A DNA stretch of 64,000 nt, taken from the NCBI GenBank assembly GCA_026182355.1, contig JAPFBL010000222.1, positions 1,269,001 to 1,333,000 on the forward strand, in the 5' to 3' direction. Numbering within the stretch: position 1 is the first letter of the stretch; each line of letters starts with the position of its first letter. The position numbers and the translations under genes are program-made. Of the stretch, positions 12,400 through 24,960 are shown piece after piece. The DNA comes from Hermatobates lingyangjiaoensis (taxonomy: Eukaryota; Arthropoda; Insecta; Hemiptera; Hermatobatidae). Below the pieces are notes generated by a model. It saw nothing but the letters and a program-made list of their open reading frames with translations. It made no database searches and had not been told where the DNA came from.

Positions 12400-12968
12400 A
12401 AAAAATTTTCTGGTATCATAAAATGTACTTTGACGCCCACTTCCACTTTCCGTTCATGTAATTTTAATAAATAAGGTATTCAGTTCATTTTCTAAAAACA
12501 CGTTATTTTTGGGAGTGATTTCATTACGATCCAACAAACGGTAACCAGTATTGTACCCACAGATTTTCAGAATTATTCAAAAGTTTAAAATTATGCATTT
12601 TATTTGCAATACTGACCTTTTTGTTATTGAAAAAATCTGAGTATCTTTTCAGTTGATGTTATTGTCAGTTCTATATCAATCTAAAAATTTGAAGACTCTA
12701 GAGTTAGCAGTTTAGAAGGAAAAAAACAATTTGCCCAAAAAAGAAACTTTCTATATTGCCTCAAAACAATAGGACACATGCACACTATATGTCCCATTTT
12801 TGTATATAATATGAATTTGATCCATCAAGCGATGAAGCCGTTACACAGACATCATCGAAAGAAAATCAAAAAAGGACTTTGAGACCTCAAAACATGTAAA
12901 TCCGTCAATATCTCGAGATTAATTTTTTTATATGATTTCTATATTTTACATATATAAAGTAATATAAA
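12400..12968 (-). mobile_element. H1-like repeat, diverged copy
   Basis: In reverse order I see blocks equivalent to H1: GTAAATCCGTCA with TCTCGAGATT, ACACAGACATCATCG, the TTGATCCATCAA block, ACAATAGGACACATGCACAC and the TTAGCAGTTTAG block. Its 5' terminus (about 12950-12968) is weakly conserved. It directly follows the 10722-12380 copy. Confidence 0.65.
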
Positions 12969-13287
12969 TATATAATATAAGTGTTTCACAATTACTAAAA
13001 AAGAACTGTTTATGCAATATATACAATATAAATATAAACTGCCTATTTCAGAACGAACTAAAAATAATTCAATTAATTCGAAATCCTTATGTATACGCCA
13101 TTTTCTCTTAATAATTGAAGTAGAGTTCTGATGTATATTACTTACTTCAAAGTTACAACTACAGCATTATGACAGCTAATTTACACACAACTTCCTTAGA
13201 CACCTGCAATAGTGGACATTCTTCTAAAGTAAAATTCTAAGGTAGTGCATTCAGTTATTATGTGGTATTTACTCATTGTAGGGTAAA
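12969..13287. other. No gene recognised
   Basis: AT-rich spacer; nothing I can support. Confidence 0.4.
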
Positions 13288-13466
13288 AAAGTTAATGAAA
13301 TAGAAGTCACATGTACAAATTTAATAATCTTAACAATGCGTTTCGAAGACTTTGTGTTCTTCAGGCACAAGGCATAATTATAGTTTTATACCTGAAGAAG
13401 AATTCTACGTGTTCGAAACGCGTTATTTAGATTATTAAACTTGTTTATGTGGTTTCATTAACTTTA
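13288..13466. mobile_element. Miniature foldback with hammerhead-like cores
   Basis: Two arms of about 75 bp (13288-13372 and 13388-13466) are inverted copies, each running from GTTAATGAAA through TTTAATAATCT to a CTTCAGG end. The right arm has CTGAAGA (13392-13398), one A, GAA...TTC, and GAAA (13415-13418) followed by CGCGTT. The left arm has the reverse version with a decayed stem. There is no coding sequence. It resembles paired PLE-type ends and has inserted beside an RNase H remnant. Confidence 0.55.
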
Positions 13467-14060
13467 TTACTAACAATGGTCACAAAACGATCTGAACCAC
13501 CTATTGAGAAGTAAGTGTGAGTAATTTTGTTGTGACTGCTTTTTGAACGGTTCAGTACCTCTATATGCCGTCTAGATAGTGAACTGAAGTAATATGTTTC
13601 ATCAAACTGTGTGAGAACACTGCAGAGTTGTGTAATATTGTTTGCATACACTCTTGTCACACCTTCGGTAGTACAGTCTACAGATCTAATGGAAAGATCT
13701 TTAATTTCTTTGTTTTCTGTTTTTTCAGCTTTAACATTCAACTCATTACCTTCTATTCCAACATGTCCAGGTATACAGATAAAAACCACCATTATTTTTC
13801 ACATTATTGCCGTCATACGTTTATACTTAATGTGCGTTTCATGTGAAATAGATCCCTGCAAGGCAGTTAGCGGTAACTTCAAGTCTAACAAGATGAAGAA
13901 AATTGTTCTACCACTGCATTGTAGGTATAGCATACACACGCCTCCAACCATTTTCCCAGCCCTTTTTCGTGTCCTTCAAGTATATAGCACATCTCAAACT
14001 CTCCTTGATTGACTCAACGAGCATCTGTGAATATCAACAAATAGTGGTCGAATCCACAGA
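13445..14060 (-). pseudogene. Non-LTR retrotransposon RNase H domain remnant
   Basis: A 115-codon minus-strand frame (13445-13792) contains CIPGHVGIEGNE, the conserved segment of the RNase H domain of I/Jockey-like LINEs (usually WIPGHVGIEGNE). It is followed by a C-terminal region with HNKITHTYFSI. Further upstream on the same strand, another frame has LIFTDAR (about 14030), the middle acidic block of the domain. Stops and frame changes lie between, and no RT is left. It is an old fragment. Confidence 0.75.
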
Positions 14061-14734
14061 GAAGCTGCCTAAAAACTGTTCTACACATCTTTAAAGGAGT
14101 GTTATTTTTCACGAATTCATATAACCTTGATATATAAAATAAGTTTCAAAGTTGTCTCAAGTATGGTTAGAAGAGTTTTATATGGTACCGAGATGACTCA
14201 AGGAAAGTCTTTAGTTCAGTTCAGCAGGCCGAACATTTACAAGTCTTATTCATATTGTACTTTTGCAAGATTGGATTGATAAATTCAATTATTATTTATA
14301 GTATTTTCATATCCAATATAAAATATTAAGTCCCAAAGCTGTGAACCTATTAATTTTAAATCTACCAAATAATAATTAATTACTTCAAAATAAAATCCAA
14401 TATTTGAAGTATTTTTAATAATATATCCGACATGAATTCTTGATAAAAATGCAACAAACATTTCAGATATATTTTTTTCAACCAAACTGGATGTCGAATT
14501 AAGTCACACTATTATTTAATCATTCAAATTTATTCAATTAAACAAAAACGTTCACTGAGATATTTGTTACTGTCCAAATATTTCAGGAAATTCAATTATA
14601 TGTTTCATATTTCCAATAAATTATTTTATACTATTTATTGCTTAAAAAATATGACACCATTTTCTATAAAAGTTTTATTTAAAATGATATCAAATAAACA
14701 ATTACATTCTTAACTGCATCATTATTTTTGAGAT
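14061..14734. other. No gene recognised
   Basis: AT-rich spacer. A short open frame at 14285-14485 shows no recognisable domain. Confidence 0.4.
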
Positions 14735-14859
14735 TGTAACCCTAAAATTGACCAATCATACAGCTAGTGATGCTAATAAATTAAATAATTATATTATTTA
14801 TGTTCTACAAATTATTAGCATCACTAGCTGTATGATCGGTCAATTCTAAAGTTGTAATA
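14735..14859. repeat. Short foldback (inverted repeat, about 48-bp arms)
   Basis: The left arm 14735-14780 (core ATACAGCTAGTGATGCTAAT) and right arm 14811-14859 (core ATTAGCATCACTAGCTGTAT) are near-perfect reverse complements around a 30-bp AT loop. It is MITE-like, with no clear target duplication. Confidence 0.8.
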
Positions 14860-14989
14860 TTACTTCTTGTGCATTATATAAACGAATAATACAGCAAGAA
14901 TTGCGATGCTTCAAATTTATTTATTAAACGTAATATGAGTTATATCGAAAAAATCACCACACAATGAAAGCAAGAAATGACCAAAAGAA

Positions 14990-15320
14990 ATCCAGGGTAG
15001 TTCAGTGGATTACGTGCTCACCTGTGTACTGGTAGATCCAGGGTTCGATATCCACTCTAGCTCTCAATTTATTCACGTTCGTTGTGAAAAAAATATGAGC
15101 ACCTCATCTCTCGGAGAGGAAGTGAAGCAAACGGTCGCAAGACCGTAGAATGCCAAGTACTCGTGAAAAGATCTCTACTCTAAATACATTTGAGTTAGAC
15201 AAAATTAAGGCTCCCAAAAAAGAATGTTCATTTTGTAGCGACACAAAAGGGAAATCTTTGGCCTGTACTTGTTTTCTCATTGGACCTAACCTAAGAATGA
15301 CAATGTCAACTAATTGACCA
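14990..15320 (+). mobile_element. tRNA-derived SINE
   Basis: A Pol III box A-like TAGTTCAGTGG (14998-15008) is followed at the right distance by a box B-like GGTTCGATATCC (15042-15053). A non-tRNA body follows, including ACTCGTGAAAAGATC and TACATTTGAGTTAGACAAA (about 15160-15200). The body recurs at about 35860-35930, which supports a family of mobile copies. An antisense 73-codon frame (15104-15325) is incidental. Confidence 0.7.
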
Positions 15321-15694
15321 AACAAATATCATGGATTCTGCCACAAGTATGTTTATTGTGACATTCCTGCTGGGGAACAAAGCAGACCGGTGAAATAAGA
15401 TTCAATGTTGGTGCCAACTTATACTATTCAGTAGCTTACTTTTTTTCTTTTTTAGGAGTTACTTTTAGTTTATTCAAATACACTGATGACGGTCTGTTTG
15501 ACTGAAACATATTGGTGTGTTAATAATAGTTCAAATTTAGTGATAAAACTTTTTTGAAGGAGTATGCAGTCATACCTCTTCATACGAAATTAATTCGTTC
15601 TGGAAGAGATTTCGCAAGATCACTCGCTAACTACATATAAATAGCCTAATATACTCCAAGCCCTCAATAACCTACCTCAAAACACACTTGATAA
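15321..15694. other. No gene recognised
   Basis: Spacer without features I can name. Confidence 0.35.
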
Positions 15695-17316
15695 TTTTTA
15701 CTTTACTATAAGTAAAGTATAGTGATCGTGAAAAAATTCGATCTCGAGATTTTGACGGAATTACATGTTTTGTGGTCCCAGAAGTCGTTTTATGAAGTTT
15801 TTACGATGATGTCTGTGTGTGTGTGGGTGGGTGGGTGGGTGGGTGAGTGTGTTAGCATTGCTTGTTACCACGCTACGGTCCAGAATCTTTGATGGATCAA
15901 GTTGATATTTTACACAAAAATGGGCCCCATAAAGACGAAGATCCCTATTGTTTGGGAAGAATTATGCATAATGGAAAAGTCACTTTTTTTGCCAAAAACC
16001 GTTTTTTTGAAAACATTTATTTCTCCTAAACTGATAACCCTACAGTTTTGAAATTTTGACATTATCTTTGAGGTTACAAATGGAACAAACGAAAAATATA
16101 TTCAGAATTTTAAATCAACAGGAAATATTTTTTTTTCAATAAAATGTACAAATTTTGACTTATAATTCAATCTCAAACCTTGTGAGAGCGATACAAGCCA
16201 TACTGTTTGACGGACAAGAATGAAACTATGCCTATGAATAGAACATTATGTGTACAAGGAATTGAGATATTTTTTTTCAAAATTACATTCGCTAAAGGGG
16301 CGTTACAGTACGATTTCTGTTTTCAGAAAATGTTTTTTTGACGCTAAACGGCTCATTAAAAAATAATGAAAATTTGACCAAAAATGGAACAAAAAATTAG
16401 CAATTCATAAAAAAAAATTCATGAAGTTTCAATTATGAAAAAGAGCAATAACGCTATAAAAACTCTTTGTTTATCTTAGACTAAGAGATCACCTGCTATA
16501 CTTGTCGAGTTTTTTTTATATTTTTTTTCATTGTTTACATTGACTTAGAAATTTTTTGAGCGATTCCACTGAGATAAAATTGATATTTATAAAGGAACAA
16601 TTTAAATTGTCTATTGACTTATATGAGATGTAAGAGGAATAATATTGTGCAGGAAAATGATAACACTCACTCAGAAAAAATTCGTATATATGTTATTTGA
16701 CAAAGGGAAAGGAAAATGATCTTATTATATACTAAGAAGCCATAAAATTCCCAGTATAATAATTATGTAAAAAACAAAAAATATAAATGGTAATTCAAAA
16801 TTGAAATCTTTTGCTTAGAGATTAATAAATGTAATTATCGTACATCTTTATATAAATTTATATAAATATTAAGATGATTTATTATAAATCATCTTAAAAC
16901 AACATTTTCTTCGCTGTTTATGATGTTTTTCAGAGAAAAAAAGAGTATTTTCCTGTTTTAAATTTGAAAATTTTACTTTAATATTCAATGTAGAAGGATG
17001 TCAAGTAAACGATGTAAGAAATCCACTGACTATTTGAACAAAAGCCATGTTCTCTTGTAGGAGAATATTTCGTATCAAGTAATGTTCACTTTGGTTTTTC
17101 AAAAATGTTATTACTGCTGCAGTTATACTAATGAAATTATTTTCATATGTCCTTCAATCACTATCTTTACTTACCTCAGGAATAAAAGACTAATAATCAT
17201 ATCCCATTTAGATGTTTACGTTATGCTTAAATGAGACGGTATGTTTTATATACTCAAGAAATTTGATATTATGTTACTTATTGTAAAGTTGAGTGTAAGC
17301 CACTCCAGATTTTTTT
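15695..17316 (+). mobile_element. H1 (HINE-like) repeat, near full length
   Basis: It has the same order of blocks as the 10.7-kb copy: 5' TACTTTACTATAAGTAA, a TG run, five GGGT units (15825-15844), the body, an inverted terminal block, a hairpin (GAGTG-taagc-CACTC) and CAGATTTTTTT. A 3' segment present in other copies (between the TTTTCATATG and TCCTTCAATC blocks) is shortened. A local duplication around TATAAATTTATATAAA (about 16850) is private to this copy. Confidence 0.85.
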
Positions 17317-17559
17317 TATTATTCTGCATATTATATTATTATATGAAGCATATAGATAAATTATAAAATTAAATAATAATCATACGTAATAATATGTAAA
17401 GTCATACATCTTTGGATCTGAGCGAACACACGTAAGTACTGTACGAACACATGCGCAGAACTTATAAATTTTAATTAATAACACGAATTGAAAATAATTT
17501 TTTTTAACTTCAGAAAATTTTTGTCACTTCCTTTTATTTTTCTGTGTTAAATTTTTGTT
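17317..17559. other. No gene recognised
   Basis: AT-rich spacer between an H1 copy and a Tigger remnant. Confidence 0.35.
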
Positions 17560-18115
17560 GCATTTTATTTTTCACTTGTTGTAACTGATGTCTTCATATT
17601 CTTTTGCCTTTTTTCAGGCAGGTTCATTTTCAGCATTGGTTGTTGTTACCTAACGTTTTGTGAAAACCGATCCAAGAACATTTGTCTTTAAGGACTTTAA
17701 AAAAATTTTCTGAATATGCAAGGTCATATATATTCTCTGCTGTGTAATTAAAGTACGACGAGGCATTTTTTTCCAAAATAAGCCTGTCTCGTCAAGATTG
17801 CTGTAGATCGTACTCCTCCGATATCACTAATTGTTCGAATTCGTCTGCCACCTTTTTATCAGCACTTGATGCTTCGTCATGGCTAACAACAGACTGAATT
17901 CCAGTCAGTCTTCTTCATACATTTTTTTCAAACCACCCAAGAAAAATCTTTCGTATGATGAAACAAAGTTCGTAAGATGAGGCACATTTATTCCAGAAAG
18001 ACCTTTTGTAAGATAGATGAAGAAGTTTTCCTGATCTAATCAATCTTCTGGAGAGTTAGTTTATATGAAAATGGCACCACAATAGAGCATTCTGACCGTA
18101 GTGCGCACGAATCTG
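17560..18115 (-). pseudogene. Tigger/pogo-type DDE transposase remnant
   Basis: On the minus strand a block reading ADKKVADEFEQLVISEEYDL (about 17800-17870) precedes, after a one-base shift, LDETGLFWKKMPRRTL (about 17746-17795). The latter is the Tigger/pogo segment with the first catalytic Asp (usual form NADETGLFWK). Upstream in transposase order comes a decayed FLGWFEK...R block, resembling the DNA-binding-domain end (about 17890-17960). The catalytic core beyond this point is missing. Confidence 0.75.
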
Positions 18116-19069
18116 TAAGAAGTCCTTAGACCCTCAGACTTAAAAAAATATTATATACTATTCCTAAAAGATAGAAACCTTGAATAAGAAAATTAGAAAT
18201 ATTTCAATATAATCCCACATTATAACACTAAATCATTTGGTGTTTTTTTATATATTTTAGACAGGATCTATCCACATTATCATTATTCTATACTATGTAT
18301 AATAAATATCCCGGCTGTAATTCACCATATACCAGGAAATTATTATGATTTTGTACAGAAGTTCTTTTCTTACTTCAGTTTTTCGTGGTAGTTGTTAATT
18401 AAGCAAGGAAATTAAATAATTTTTTCTTACCTATTCTTCCTTCTCATCCATAGTTTCAATCATCATCAGATCAAGCTGTATCTCAATTAGCAGGTCATCT
18501 AATTCCAGCAATCTCATTTCACATAGACCTTTGAAACATGCATGTTTTGATCTTGTTTTTGATGGTACTAAATGTGAAGTATGTAATGTGAATATAACAA
18601 CTGCCTAACTTGTTCTATTATTCTATTATCTAACCATCATTTCACCTCACCTATCACTAAACCCAATTATTCGTAACTTTGTTAACTCGTGCACGCTCAG
18701 TAACTTTGTTTATCGATTCTATTGTACTCCTTGTGATTCATTTGACATTGGTTTTGATTTCTACACTACGTAGTTTTTTTTTAAAAATAACACATGCCAT
18801 CCGGTCGTCACATGTTCTTATCACTATTCACTACCGCAGTTTCCCATTTTAATGAGTTCTTCAAATTAAAATTTTTTTTATCTATTTTCCACCGAAGGTA
18901 CCGATAAAATTTAAATGATTCTGAGTGAACCCTTATTTGGTTACTGGCTCTTCCATCTACTCCTAAGCTGAATTTCATCAGATATTTTTTTCTATAATTT
19001 TATTTATTATAAATTTTTTTTCTTAATATTATTATTTTTTTAAAGTTATCTATATATTTTGTGAACCTT
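18116..19069. other. No gene recognised
   Basis: AT-rich stretch; I see no conserved coding sequence, RNA gene or repeat family member here. Confidence 0.4.
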
Positions 19070-19415
19070 AATTTATCACTAACAACAGACTGAATTTAAA
19101 TAATAATTTACTTAATATGTGTGTCACGCATATTAAAAGTTCACTTTATACTTTTATACTATAAAATTATTATAGTATCTTCTATAATACTAATATACTT
19201 TAACAAACCACCCAAATGTGGTGGTTTATTTTTTATATTTTTGTTGCATTTTATTTTTCACTTGTTGTAATTGCTGTCTTCAAATTCTTTAGCCTTTTTT
19301 TCAGACAGGTTCATTTTCAGCACTGGTTGTTGTTGCCTGACGTTTTGTCAAAACCGATCCAAGGACATTTGTATTTGAGGACTTTAAAAATGTTTCTGAA
19401 TATGTAAGGTCATAT
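19070..19415 (-). mobile_element. Second, internally deleted Tigger-related fragment
   Basis: About 170 bp at 19239-19411 repeat 17565-17730 directly with roughly nine in ten bases shared by eye (core TTTTGT.AAAACCGATCCAAG). Short upstream blocks (CTAACAACAGACTGAAT, CAAACCACCCAA) also occur in the 17.9-kb copy in the same order. The transposase core between these blocks is deleted here. Confidence 0.6.
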
Positions 19416-20055
19416 TCACTGGCTATAATTTTTATTATAGGATATAATAAAAATTGCCTATTTTTATATATCCTATAATAATGCCATTGGATATTAAAAT
19501 ATATTTAAAGTATATTTAGTTTATTATATAAATTATAAATATATAAAATAAATTATTTTAATATTTATAAATATTAACCTCTAATTAATATATTATATAG
19601 AATTTACTAATATAATAAATTCTATATATTTATTATATATAGAATTATTATTCTATATATAATAAATCACTATATTATATATAGGATTTATATAACTTTT
19701 TTATAAATCCTAAAAAAAAATTGAGGATTTAGTGAAATTATCCTCAAAAACCACTAAACCTCGTTTAGCAAGGTTTATATCACAAATTTCCTCTAAGAGG
19801 AAAGTAAAATTAAACATTTTACTTTCCATACAGTATTATTAATTTCACGCTTTTCTTATTATTTGGTCCATCCTACTTTTGTTTGCTTTACTTGAAATTA
19901 TTCTGATTTTATAACTGTGTATTATATATTCTATAACTGTGGGAGTTGAAAACAACAGATTCAAAGAAATGCCGCAACTCAATTTTTAAGTTTTCTTTTT
20001 TTTTCTATTGGATTTTTTGTGATAATATTGTTTCCAGACTATTACTTTTTTTTGT
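19416..20055. other. Extremely AT-rich tract, no gene
   Basis: From about 19430 to 19710 the sequence is mostly TATA/ATAAT words with short self-complementary stretches (for example TTATTATATATAGAATT). There is no coding sequence. Confidence 0.5.
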
Positions 20056-20545
20056 TTGATATCTTCACTGAATATATATAGTGGCCTTCCCAAACTTTTC
20101 ATAATAATACAGATATTATATCTATATGTTATTACATCTATCTATTATACAGATATCGAATCCACTCTGATTAAATTTAATAGATCAAATACTCTAAACA
20201 GTAGTAATGGTTTATTCAAGCTCGACTCAGTGCTGAAGATGACAACAGCTTCATCTACTAGGGTTGACAGCTAGCAGATAGTTTTTTACTTATTTCTTCC
20301 TGAACTCATTTTTTACCCTTTCCAGCCCTTTGTTCACTTTCCTGCACTTAACACCCTTTAAAATACTCAAATACATTTCTTTTCTCCCACTATTTTTAAC
20401 CCCATACCAGATGATTCTACACCACTTGTTTTATTATCTGTTGGACTCATACAAAAACTTAATTTTTCTGATTCCATACTGTGGTTTAGACGTTGATTTT
20501 TTTTTTCACGCGGTTATTGTGAAATCTTGTTATAGATATATATGA
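20056..20545 (+). mobile_element. PLE (family P1) 3' fragment, diverged
   Basis: A frame ending near 20272 reads STLIKFNRSNTLN and NGLFKLDSV, matching the C-terminal tail of the PLE copies at 31.8 and 51.6 kb (SLIKFNRSNIIN, SGLFKLDTF). It is followed by the same type of 3' untranslated block (GGGTTGACAGCTAGC, then GATAGTTTTTTACT) and ends GTGAAATCTTGTTATA next to a short TATA run. RT and endonuclease parts are gone. It is in plus orientation, opposite to the younger copies. Confidence 0.75.
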
Positions 20546-20559
20546 ATAAAATAAATCAG

Positions 20560-20715
20560 TGTTTGGTCAGTCTTTCATGTTAAAATTAAACTCTCAATTC
20601 CCGTATGGATGAATGTTATTATATAAAACGATTTAAAGGAAAGATCCGTAAAAACAATACACAACTCACTTCAATATTTCGACCTCATCCTCACAGAAGT
20701 AAGTTAACAGCTGAC
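20560..20715. mobile_element. PLE-type terminal fragments
   Basis: The block TTAAAATTAAACTCTCAATT (near 20580) resembles the direct repeats at 53.8 and 54.05 kb. At about 20663-20705 (minus strand) GAGGATGAGGTCGAAATATT resembles the hammerhead-like end at 3633. Both are degenerate. Confidence 0.4.
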
Positions 20716-23700
20716 TTAATTAATATAAGGGATATAAATGAAAATTGGTAACATCATAATAATAAATACAATAATATTGAAATATTGGTTTAAACCGGGA
20801 TTGGTGTGGGTTGAAAATAACCGAATATAAACCTCCTCAAAAGCTTTCAAAGTTAAGCAACTATGGTCAAAAGCTACTTGATTAAGAAGCGAGACTTTAA
20901 AGCAGTCATTGAATGAAAAACCATACCCATTATTGTGGGTACAAATAGGCAGGTTAATTTGCTTTCTAACAGAAAAAAAAGAAATCTACCTCCCTTTTTA
21001 ATGCTCATTAATGAAAGCAGGCCAGTTTCTAAATACCTCCTTGTTATATACTCAGTGAAGTACTGTGGGAAAACGAAATTAGAAATAGTAAGAAATGAGT
21101 AAGTGGTGAATTGCTAATGAAAAAAGTTAGTGAGAACCAGCACGTTTAGATTTCACTCGGTTGGGTAATGCCACAGTTGAGTTCGATATACATCTCCAGT
21201 TTAACACCTAGAGAGGGCTCAACACCTGCAGGGGAATACTAGACTGTAGTTTAGAAAGAATATAAAAAAAAATGTATCACAAGGACTAATCGAGGTTTAC
21301 ATCATAGCAATGAAATAGAAAAAACGGTGGATCTATTACCCTCACATTTGCCAATTTAATGTTATTGGACAGGATTAATGTTAATTGTTACAAACTTAGG
21401 GTGGGATATTTCATCTCCAATGAATTCTTCAAGTGTCTACTATGTTGACATACAGGCAAGCAATGCTAAGAGGAATATAAAACATCCAAATATTAGAAGC
21501 AAAACATGGTAAAGATCCACACATGCATGTGCCTCTACAATGCAAGAACTTCAATGACAAGCATTAATCTTGGTTACGTACTAAAAAATAATATTGGAGA
21601 GCAAATTTCATTGGTTAATATGCTAGCAGTTGTCATAAGTAGAGGTAATATATATATCACTAGTATTTCACAAGTTCTTTTTATTGTCCTAAAAGGATGC
21701 AAGTGTTTAATATCAAGTTTTAACAAACAGCCTTAGAAAATGATAAAAATAAAACAAGATTAAAAAAAAGAAAGTTTTTTTCAAATAAAAAATGACCCTG
21801 AAATAGAGTCCTCTAAATTGATATAACGAGAAGGCAACAGAAAGGATTGTCTAATAAATAGTTAAAGTTAAAACTCGTTACAGTAAAACATAAGAAGAGG
21901 CCTAATTTGTGTGAACGTAAATCTAGAAGCCCACTTGAATCACAATCCAATTGGAATCTGCATCTAGGAGCCCCATTTCAAACCAAGACTGAAGTTCAAT
22001 ATTCATGACTACACATCTTTCTGCAGGGATAAGGATAAACAACCTAGGAAAGGGATATAAATTCTTCTTATCCCCTCTTCCACACTAGCTAAGTTTCTTC
22101 AAAGATAATTTACCGTAAAATATGTCCAATTAAACCTAGTTCAATTATAAGAAGAGGCTATAGGGTTATAGTATCTTGTAGCAATAATGCTCATTTCCTT
22201 ACTCTGAATAGTCACGATGGAATCCGTGTATTTGTCTGTTACCATAATCAATTATGTTGTTGGACAACTTTGATTGGTGAGGTAGTGAAAGGGTCTTACA
22301 GAAAAGAATAGAGTTATATAAGTTATTAAATGATACGAAATCAATCCTTTTTATAAATGACTCATTTTATGCTTTATGGCTGAAGTTTTAAATGTTATTG
22401 ACCTCAGTATCACTTCTAAGTTAGTTTTTCTTGTGAGCCAATAAAAACAGATGAAATGTATCTCAGAGAGTATTTCCTATTTTCATTGGATTTGCTTCTT
22501 CTCTGGTTCCGATATTAATATATTATAAAATTATACCTTATATTTATAAAAATTCTTATATAACATTAAATCGTATAAAAAAATAAGTCTTTAATTCTAT
22601 TTAATATATTTGTATTTTTATTACCCATTGTGTCAATTAACAAATAACAACCCCTCAAGCCAATCTCTAATAATTTCCCTGTTATGTTTATCTTTGTCTA
22701 GCATAGTTACTAATTTAATATCAAACTTCCTTTCCTAAGTTTCCCTTTAATCTACTATGACTCAAAAAGAGTTTCAGTTTTTTGTAAAATATGCACTTTG
22801 GACAAGTGTCCATAATTCAGTTTTGCTAATTTAAGCATTCAAACTCCTTTTCTGGTTGAACTAATGGCATTAATGAATCTGAAAACATTATTGTCGTTAC
22901 CAAAAACTTCGTGAGTTTAGGTTTAAAGTGGTTCAAGCTTCATCTTAACTATAATTCACAGCTCAACTGATAAAATAACTTGAAATGTGCCTAATACATC
23001 TGAAACACCCGTAATTATAAGATATCTTAGTTTTATGACGTGTAACCTTCCTATTTCAAAAGATTCATATAATAATGAATTGTTCAAAAAAAAATTTAAG
23101 AATTGTTTTATGCAAAATATAATAACATTTTGCATACCTACTAAATAGAGTAGGTATTTCAGAAGTAGTTAATTAAAAGATTTAAAAAAATTGTTTTGTA
23201 ATTATACCTCATTAATATATTCAACCAGTCAGTAGTACATTCATTGAGATGACAGCTATTGTCAAAGCTTGTCACAACCTCAGTTTTCCAATTACATTCA
23301 TTTGGCTGAATTTGACACGGCGTAATGACAGTATTGCGTTAAGGTCAAAACGTTATATCTACTGTTCAAATTAAATATAAGTTTTGAGATAACCTAGGTC
23401 CAAAAATAAACATTTTAAAAATGTATGTGTACGTGAAAATAGAATATATCTAAAACTAAAACTGTTATAATTACTAAAAATTACATTTAACATAATGAGA
23501 AGGAACAATATGCTCAAATCCAGTAATGTCCGTTTTTAGGGAAAACTATATCTTTAAAATAAACCTTTATATGAATAGATGATTATGTAATTAATTTTTG
23601 TGAAATTTTTGATTTTTAATGAGGCAATCTTTATCATTGTTATTTATTATTCCAATTAATTAGTAGTAAAGATCATAGGTAAGAATTTATTTAATTTTTT

Positions 23701-24049
23701 TTTAGATATTTAATTCCTGAATAATTGAAGGTCGTGCGAAGTCTCATATCAGATTTTTTTTACTGAATTCTATAATTCTTGGCTGGTTCGCTTTTAATTG
23801 ACCTGTCACAGAATCAGTACTTCCCACTCCACCTACCACATCAATCGCACATTACCTCCCTAAAGTAATTCGCAAATTTATAACTCCACTCCACAGTCAT
23901 CTATTCAAATGGTAATTACAAAAAAAAAAAAAGATATTACCCAATTGTGGGAATCATGCTTCTAAAAGCTTATTGATGACAATATCACGAGCTTTGATTA
24001 CAATAGCTTTATCTTCTTTTCTTTAAATAATACATTCAAATATATTAAT
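20716..24049. other. Long stretch without recognised genes
   Basis: No open frame exceeds about 76 codons, and none shows a recognisable domain. I found no tRNA-like structure, no tandem array and no copy of the repeat families named elsewhere. It could be old, decayed repeats or unique intergenic DNA. Confidence 0.45.
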
Positions 24050-24960
24050 AAAAAAACTCTGGAGTAGCCTACACTCAACTTTACTATAAGTAAACATAAT
24101 ATCAAACTCGTTAACCACCAACTGATATTTAGTGTTTTTTACATTTAAATCAATATGTATCATTTGTTTACATTTGGTTGTAATCGTTTTATTAGTTACA
24201 ATTATAGTGAAAGTAGTGATGAATATAACATCTTATTAAAATTATTAAACTGAGGTCCTAAAGGTCATCGGACGAGTACACTCTACAGCCATAGCTGTCA
24301 CATCTATGCCATTGTTGTAACTAAATTCAACTTCAGATTCAATGTTCATTCTAAGAACATAAAATATTTACCCATTGAAATTTAATATCCTCGTCCGGTT
24401 CCACATCATCACCTTGTAGAATTCATTTATCTACAGCTTCTTTCACCAATATTCCACTTAAATCTCTATAACTTAAAATAATGCTTGCATGTATACTCAC
24501 TTTCAAATTATGCTTCAAGTATTAGTATATACTATTTTATTACTACCTTCATAAATGTAGATAGATAGGTGCCTCTTACTTCTATGGTTTTGATATCTGA
24601 GGTATTCTCCATGAAAATGCCAAAAGACTCTAAATTAAGTAGTTTAGGAGAAAAAAAATGTTGTCTGTTAACATATTTTGTGCAAATAAAGTGACTTTCT
24701 CATTATGCATAATTGCTCCCAAAAAATAGAGTTCATCTACACTATGAGTGCCATTTCTGTGTAAAATATTAATTTGATCCATCAAATATTGTGGACTGTA
24801 GCGTATACAGATACTTTTAATTCACACCCATCCACAAATATAGACATGATTGAAAAAAAGTCATAAAACGACTTTGACAACCTCAAAACATGTAAATCCG
24901 TCAAAATCTTCAGATAGAGTTTTTCTGCAATTACTATACTTTACTCTTAAAAAAATAAAA
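24050..24960 (-). mobile_element. H1 (HINE-like) repeat, diverged and shortened
   Basis: The left end is the H1 3' terminus in reverse (CTGGAGTAGCCTACACTCA, then CTTTACTATAAGTAA). The right end has GTAAATCCGTCAAAATCTTC and ACTATACTTTACT. The TG/GGGT tract is nearly lost (CACACCCATCCAC). The body is shortened to about half. Confidence 0.7.

Noticed and set aside
13611..14012. 133-codon plus-strand frame
   Set aside because: Antisense shadow of the RNase H remnant on the minus strand.
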